Source: Mangrovimicrobium sp033283265
GTDB taxonomy: Bacteria; Pseudomonadota; Gammaproteobacteria; Pseudomonadales; Halieaceae
DNA length: 64,000 nucleotides
NCBI GenBank assembly: GCA_033283265.1
Contig: JAWMQN010000005.1
Location: forward strand, 1 to 64,000
Direction of reading: 5' to 3'
The notes beneath the pieces are model-generated. The model was not told the DNA's origin. It saw nothing but the letters and a program-made list of their open reading frames with translations, and did no database searches. Each line of letters begins with the position of its first letter. Positions within the stretch are counted from its first letter, which is position 1. The position numbers and the translations under genes are program-made. Shown here piece by piece: positions 60,625 to 64,000 of the stretch.

Positions 60625-61917
60625 TCAACCCTGACCCAATTCACGAAGTAGCCCGGCGTAGTCGTATCCCTCCCAGAAATTCAGGAAGTTACTCATGATC
60701 AACAGCTGGTTGCGCGCACTCTCGCGCTCCTTGAGCCGCGGATCAGTGCGATCCTGCACATCAGCCAGATCCGGCACCATGGAGAGAATCAGCGGCGGCG
60801 CGTCGAGCATCCAGGCCAGGCCCATCTCGCCGATGTACAGCGCGAGATGGCGGCGCAGCTCCTCCACATCCAGCGAAGGCCCGCCAGCGGCGGCGAACTC
60901 ACCGACGAATACCGCCAGCAACTCGTCGAGGTGGTCGTTCCAGAGATCCGTCTCCGCCGCGCTCAGGCAACCCCACAGGGCCATGGCAACGTTCATCTGG
61001 CTGACATTGCCCCAGTCGAGAAGACCGCAGTGCAGCGAGTCGTCCCCGTCACGCCAGAACCAGGCGTTGTCGATGTTGGCATTCCAGTGGCACAGGGCGA
61101 TGAACTCCGGCTGTGCCGCCAGCGCCTCGCGCACGGCGGGCAGCAGGCCCTGGAAGCGTGGCGCCTCGTCCCGCAGCCGGGCGATGAACTCCGCGCTGCG
61201 AATCTGCGGGGGCAGGAAGCGGGCATAGCTTGCGGCGAATTCCGCGTAGCGGGAAACACGGTTGCCAATCTGCTCCGGGGTATAGGCCTCCCGGGCACTG
61301 ACGTCGAGCTTCTCCGGCTCGTAGGGGAAATAGCGCTCGACGCTATCCGGCAGCTTGCCCGCCTTGTGCGTACCGGCGAGGCGGCCGAGGGCGCCGATCA
61401 CGGCGCGGTAGTGGCCGATCTGGTCCGGCATCAGGTAGTCGAGGCACTTGCCGTAGTGGGGCTCGACGTTGCCCTCGCCGAATACGGCCCGCTGGGTGAT
61501 CAGTATGCCGGTGCCGGTCTCCTCGTGGTAATCGGAGAAATAGCATTTGGCCACGTCGATGGGAAACTCCGGCGCCCGCGACAGCAGGGCGAAGCGCACT
61601 TCGAGTTCCATCTGGATGCGCGCACCGTCGCGCCGGGCGCTGTCGAAGTCGCGGGAGAACTTGACGAACAGTTCGCGGTGCAGGCCGGGCTCGTCCCTGG
61701 CGTACTCAACGCCGAGGAACAGTTTCTTCCCGGTGCTGCCGCCGGGACAGTCGCGGAATTCGGTGATACGGCTGACGCTGTTGTCTTCGCCGATGGCGCC
61801 GGCGGCGCGAAATGCTGTTGTCAGGAAAGCCTCGCCGCCCTCGCGCAGGGCCTCGGGGTGGGCGGGGAGTTCCAGTCCGAGCATGTCGCCCCGTATCCAG
61901 TCGATTTTTTCTACCAC
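60625..61917 (-). CDS. phosphotransferase-fold protein with altered catalytic loop
   Basis: A 430-residue protein resembling the APH/choline kinase superfamily. LFVKFS (K86) fits the ATP-binding lysine, and GLLDWGN (D301) the metal-binding aspartate. The catalytic loop is usually H-x-D-x4-N; here HWNANIDN (277-284) has Asn279 (AAT) where the base aspartate is expected. It could be a pseudokinase or a family with a shifted loop. Similar proteins occur near acyl-CoA dehydrogenase genes. Start is a GTG; the gene is alone between repeat DNA and the small protein below. Confidence 0.75.
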   Translation of the reverse strand: MVEKIDWIRGDMLGLELPAHPEALREGGEAFLTTAFRAAGAIGEDNSVSRITEFRDCPGGSTGKKLFLGVEYARDEPGLHRELFVKFSRDFDSARRDGARIQMELEVRFALLSRAPEFPIDVAKCYFSDYHEETGTGILITQRAVFGEGNVEPHYGKCLDYLMPDQIGHYRAVIGALGRLAGTHKAGKLPDSVERYFPYEPEKLDVSAREAYTPEQIGNRVSRYAEFAASYARFLPPQIRSAEFIARLRDEAPRFQGLLPAVREALAAQPEFIALCHWNANIDNAWFWRDGDDSLHCGLLDWGNVSQMNVAMALWGCLSAAETDLWNDHLDELLAVFVGEFAAAGGPSLDVEELRRHLALYIGEMGLAWMLDAPPLILSMVPDLADVQDRTDPRLKERESARNQLLIMSNFLNFWEGYDYAGLLRELGQG

Positions 61918-62201
61918 CTGTTCGCCTCTCCCGTTATTGGCCGGCTTCTGTGGGCCGTCGATTGCGCAGGCAAAACTATAAAGGCTGGGGACCGGGCTGA
62001 GAACCTTCAGGGCGGCAATAGCTGTTGCTCGGGGGCGCGCCAGGCCGGGCGCGCAGTGCCCATCCAGTGCCGCGCGGATGCGAGCACCACAGTGTTTACA
62101 TCAGCAGATGTTTCGTCGCCGGCAAATTCACCGCTCAGCCGGGTTTTCGCCGTCAGTTAGCGCGGCTGACTACTCAAGCCGGCCCGGGGCGCTCGCGGAA
62201 A

Positions 62202-62369
62202 CTACTTCTTCCCGCCCCATCTCTCCTGGCCGCTGACACCGGAGGCTATTTTTTCGATGCTGTTTCCCGCCTGCAGGAAGCGCCGGGTCTGCTCGGCAAT
62301 GGACTCCGAGGTTTCGCTGGCGGCAGCTGATTTTTTTTGTGGAGTCTTGCGGATGGGTTTATCTGCCAT
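62202..62369 (-). CDS. small basic protein, 55 residues
   Basis: A complete 55-residue ORF starting at ATG and ending in TAG. The N-terminus is lysine- and alanine-rich (MADKPIRKTPQKKSAAAS), followed by an amphipathic stretch (SESIAEQTRRFLQAGNSIEKI) and a GVSGQ tail. No transmembrane segment. The coding pattern and a weak AGAG site upstream support it. Small proteins of this type (SESIAEQT...F...G...I...GVSG) are, in my recollection, seen in pseudomonads and relatives without known function. It lies between the phosphotransferase-like gene and the acyl-CoA dehydrogenase. Confidence 0.72.
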   Translation of the reverse strand: MADKPIRKTPQKKSAAASETSESIAEQTRRFLQAGNSIEKIASGVSGQERWGGKK

Positions 62370-62615
62370 CGAAATTTCTCTGGTCTGTTAGCTTATGAAA
62401 ATGCCGGTGCACGCTGTTCGCGGGGCCCGGCCTATGAGAGTCGATTTCCGACTCGAATATGGATGACGAGCCCTTCGCCGACACAACCCGCTTACGCTAC
62501 CGTACAGGGAAAACATCGAGCGGGAACCGTCACCCGGGAGGCATACTAACACGCCTGCGGGCCGCTCGCGTAATACTCGGCGCAAGTCGACCCGTTGCGG
62601 CGTCGGCAGCCGGGC

Positions 62616-64000
62616 TCAGCCCCGGCTGCGCGGCAGGCCGAGACGGCGCTCCGCTACCATGCTCCGCAGCACCTCGGAGGAACCGCCGTAGATGGTCGTC
62701 GCCGAGGAATGCCGGTAGCCCATTTCCACCAGGCCCAGGCCCTCTTTGCCGCGCACCAGCGAATCCGGCGCGGCGAGGTCGATGAGGTCCCTGGAAACCG
62801 TAATGAAAGACTCGGTGACGAAGATCTTCGAAGCCGGCCCGTAGGCCAGGTCCGGTTCGCCGGCCAGCCGGGTGGCGAGAACCCGCGCCTCCATGGTCTC
62901 GGCAATATTGGCCCGGGTGTAGGTTTCCGCCAGCCGCGCCAGGGTGCCGGAGTCTTCCAGCATCGGCCGGCCGTTGCGCTCGCGGCCGCGGGCCCATTCT
63001 TCCACCGCATGAGCCATCTCGCGCATGTTGCGGTAATAGCCACCGCCGCTCTGCTCCTGGCTCAGCGCCGAGGACATGACCACCACGCCGCCGTTGACCT
63101 CGCCGACACGGTAGCGGTCGGGGACGCGAACGTCGGAGTAGAAGGTCGCGTTGGTGCGCTCGTCCATAAAGGTGTAGACCGGGTGGATCTCCACGCCCGG
63201 GTCGTCCAGCGGCACCAGGAACATGGTCAGGCCGCGGTGCTTGGGGGCGTCCGGGTCGGTGCGGGTGAGCAGGAAGACGTAGCTGGCGAGGTTGGCGCCG
63301 GAGGTGAACATCTTCTGGCCGTTGATCACCCAGTCGTCGCCGTCGCGCACGGCGCGGGTCTTCGCCGCGAACACGTCGGAGCCGCAGGAGGGCTCGGTGT
63401 AGCCGAGGCAGCCGGTGACCTCCCCGCGGGCGAAGCGCAGCAGTACCTCGTCCTTCAGTTCCTGGGAGCCGAAGTGCATGACTGCCTCGCCGATCATCCC
63501 GGTCACCCCGGCGGAGGGCGGCGTGTAGCCGACGTCCTGCCACACGGCGCGGCTGGCGCGGGCGGAGTCCTTGTCCGCGCCGCGGCCGCCCCACTCTTCC
63601 GGCCAGCTCGGGAACAGCAGCCCGGCCTCGCCGAGGGCGCGGTGCACGTCCCAGTCGTGGGACTCGAAGGAGTGGTCGTGGAGCAGGTGTTTCTGCGGGT
63701 CGATGATGGCGTCGAACAGCGCGCGGGTCTCCGCCGCCAGCGCCTCGCCGCCCTCCGGCGGGCTGAAGTCGATCGACAAACTGCCGACCTCAGGCAGGCT
63801 CGCCGCCTCGCCCAGCACCTGCCGCCGCGCGGCGCGCACGCACTCCTCCGCCGGGTCGCCGAGCACCAGGCCCCAGGCCTTGGCGCGGCGGTGGTAGAGC
63901 TGGATGTCGTATTCGTTGGACAGGCCGTAGCCGCCGAAGGTGTGGATGGCGTGGCCCACAGCGCTGGTCGCGGTGCGGTTGGCCCACCAGTAGAGCTGGG
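62616..64000 (-). CDS. two-module acyl-CoA dehydrogenase, 5' end cut by the window edge
   Basis: The reading frame stays open to the right edge, so the N-terminus lies outside. The visible part (about 461 residues) has the last ~50 residues of one acyl-CoA dehydrogenase module (VGHAIHTFGGYGLSNEYDIQLYHRRAKAW), then a linker, then a complete second module with GCLGYTEPSCGSDVF, the FAD-site WVINGQKMFTS and the C-terminal TTIYGGSSEVLRSMVAERRLGLPR. Fused dehydrogenases of this kind are known in steroid side-chain breakdown (FadE34-like). The V start inside the frame is not credible as a true N-terminus. Confidence 0.85.
   Translation of the reverse strand, partial: QLYWWANRTATSAVGHAIHTFGGYGLSNEYDIQLYHRRAKAWGLVLGDPAEECVRAARRQVLGEAASLPEVGSLSIDFSPPEGGEALAAETRALFDAIIDPQKHLLHDHSFESHDWDVHRALGEAGLLFPSWPEEWGGRGADKDSARASRAVWQDVGYTPPSAGVTGMIGEAVMHFGSQELKDEVLLRFARGEVTGCLGYTEPSCGSDVFAAKTRAVRDGDDWVINGQKMFTSGANLASYVFLLTRTDPDAPKHRGLTMFLVPLDDPGVEIHPVYTFMDERTNATFYSDVRVPDRYRVGEVNGGVVVMSSALSQEQSGGGYYRNMREMAHAVEEWARGRERNGRPMLEDSGTLARLAETYTRANIAETMEARVLATRLAGEPDLAYGPASKIFVTESFITVSRDLIDLAAPDSLVRGKEGLGLVEMGYRHSSATTIYGGSSEVLRSMVAERRLGLPRSRG

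Noticed and set aside
62530..63594. A 354-codon open frame on the minus strand overlapping the acyl-CoA dehydrogenase
   Set aside because: Same strand but another frame; it is arginine- and proline-rich and has no family motif, while the overlapping dehydrogenase is clear.

Overview
The window looks like a piece of chromosome from a GC-rich, Gram-negative gammaproteobacterium. It carries BamD and an Omp85-type porin, a full set of type IV minor pilins with PilY1 and PilS/PilR, and the class II ketol-acid reductoisomerase with its divergent LysR regulator. It also has the murJ-ribF-ileS-lspA-fkpB-ispH block next to pilus genes, an arrangement familiar from Pseudomonas-type genomes. The right-hand end has an epoxide hydrolase, a limonene-epoxide-hydrolase-like protein, an SDR, a phosphotransferase-like protein and a two-module acyl-CoA dehydrogenase, which fits marine lipid or steroid degraders such as the Halieaceae (OM60/NOR5 group). 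That family assignment is inference; no rRNA gene body is present to settle it. Layout, left to right. 1-215: promoter and leader of an rRNA operon firing leftward out of the window. 0.3-5.3 kb: msrQP, pssA, and the ilvY/ilvC divergent pair. 5.4-6.9 kb: an unusual secreted or membrane protein and a sterol desaturase-type hydroxylase. 6.9-14 kb: a DUF1704 metallopeptidase-like protein, a GNAT-C39 peptidase fusion, a RimK-like ATP-grasp ligase, an Omp85-type barrel and an ELM1-type glycosyltransferase; this is the most interesting part of the window. 14-16.7 kb: ilvIH with a long leader. 16.7-24.3 kb: two DUF4124 paralogues converging on a minor pilin operon (pilE-pilV-pilW-pilX-pilY1-fimT). 24.4-31.5 kb: rluD-pgeF-clpB, bamD and nadE. 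31.6-42.9 kb: pilSR, a second fimT-type pilin, and ispH-fkpB-lspA-ileS-ribF-murJ (read right to left). 42.9-49.8 kb: nudF-pyrB, a small membrane protein with a methyltransferase, sbcB, fumarase and a coiled-coil membrane protein. 50-57.7 kb: rpsB-tsf diverging from map-glnD-dapC-nth. 57.7-64 kb: the catabolic-looking accessory region, ending in an acyl-CoA dehydrogenase cut by the window edge. Most of the window is housekeeping DNA with tight operons, where stops and starts overlap by 1, 4 or 8 bases. What stands out is (i) the ligase/peptidase cluster at 6.9-10.9 kb, which pairs a peptide-tagging ATP-grasp enzyme with a HExxxH protein of the family that contains the eukaryotic tubulin carboxypeptidases; (ii) a family of intergenic palindromic repeats built on CCATGGATGG, some inside long arms that differ from copy to copy; (iii) a recurring Asp-Pro-Asn motif in the pilus proteins; and (iv) two neighbouring enzymes whose expected catalytic aspartate reads as asparagine. 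No tRNA, CRISPR array, insertion sequence or prophage was recognised.
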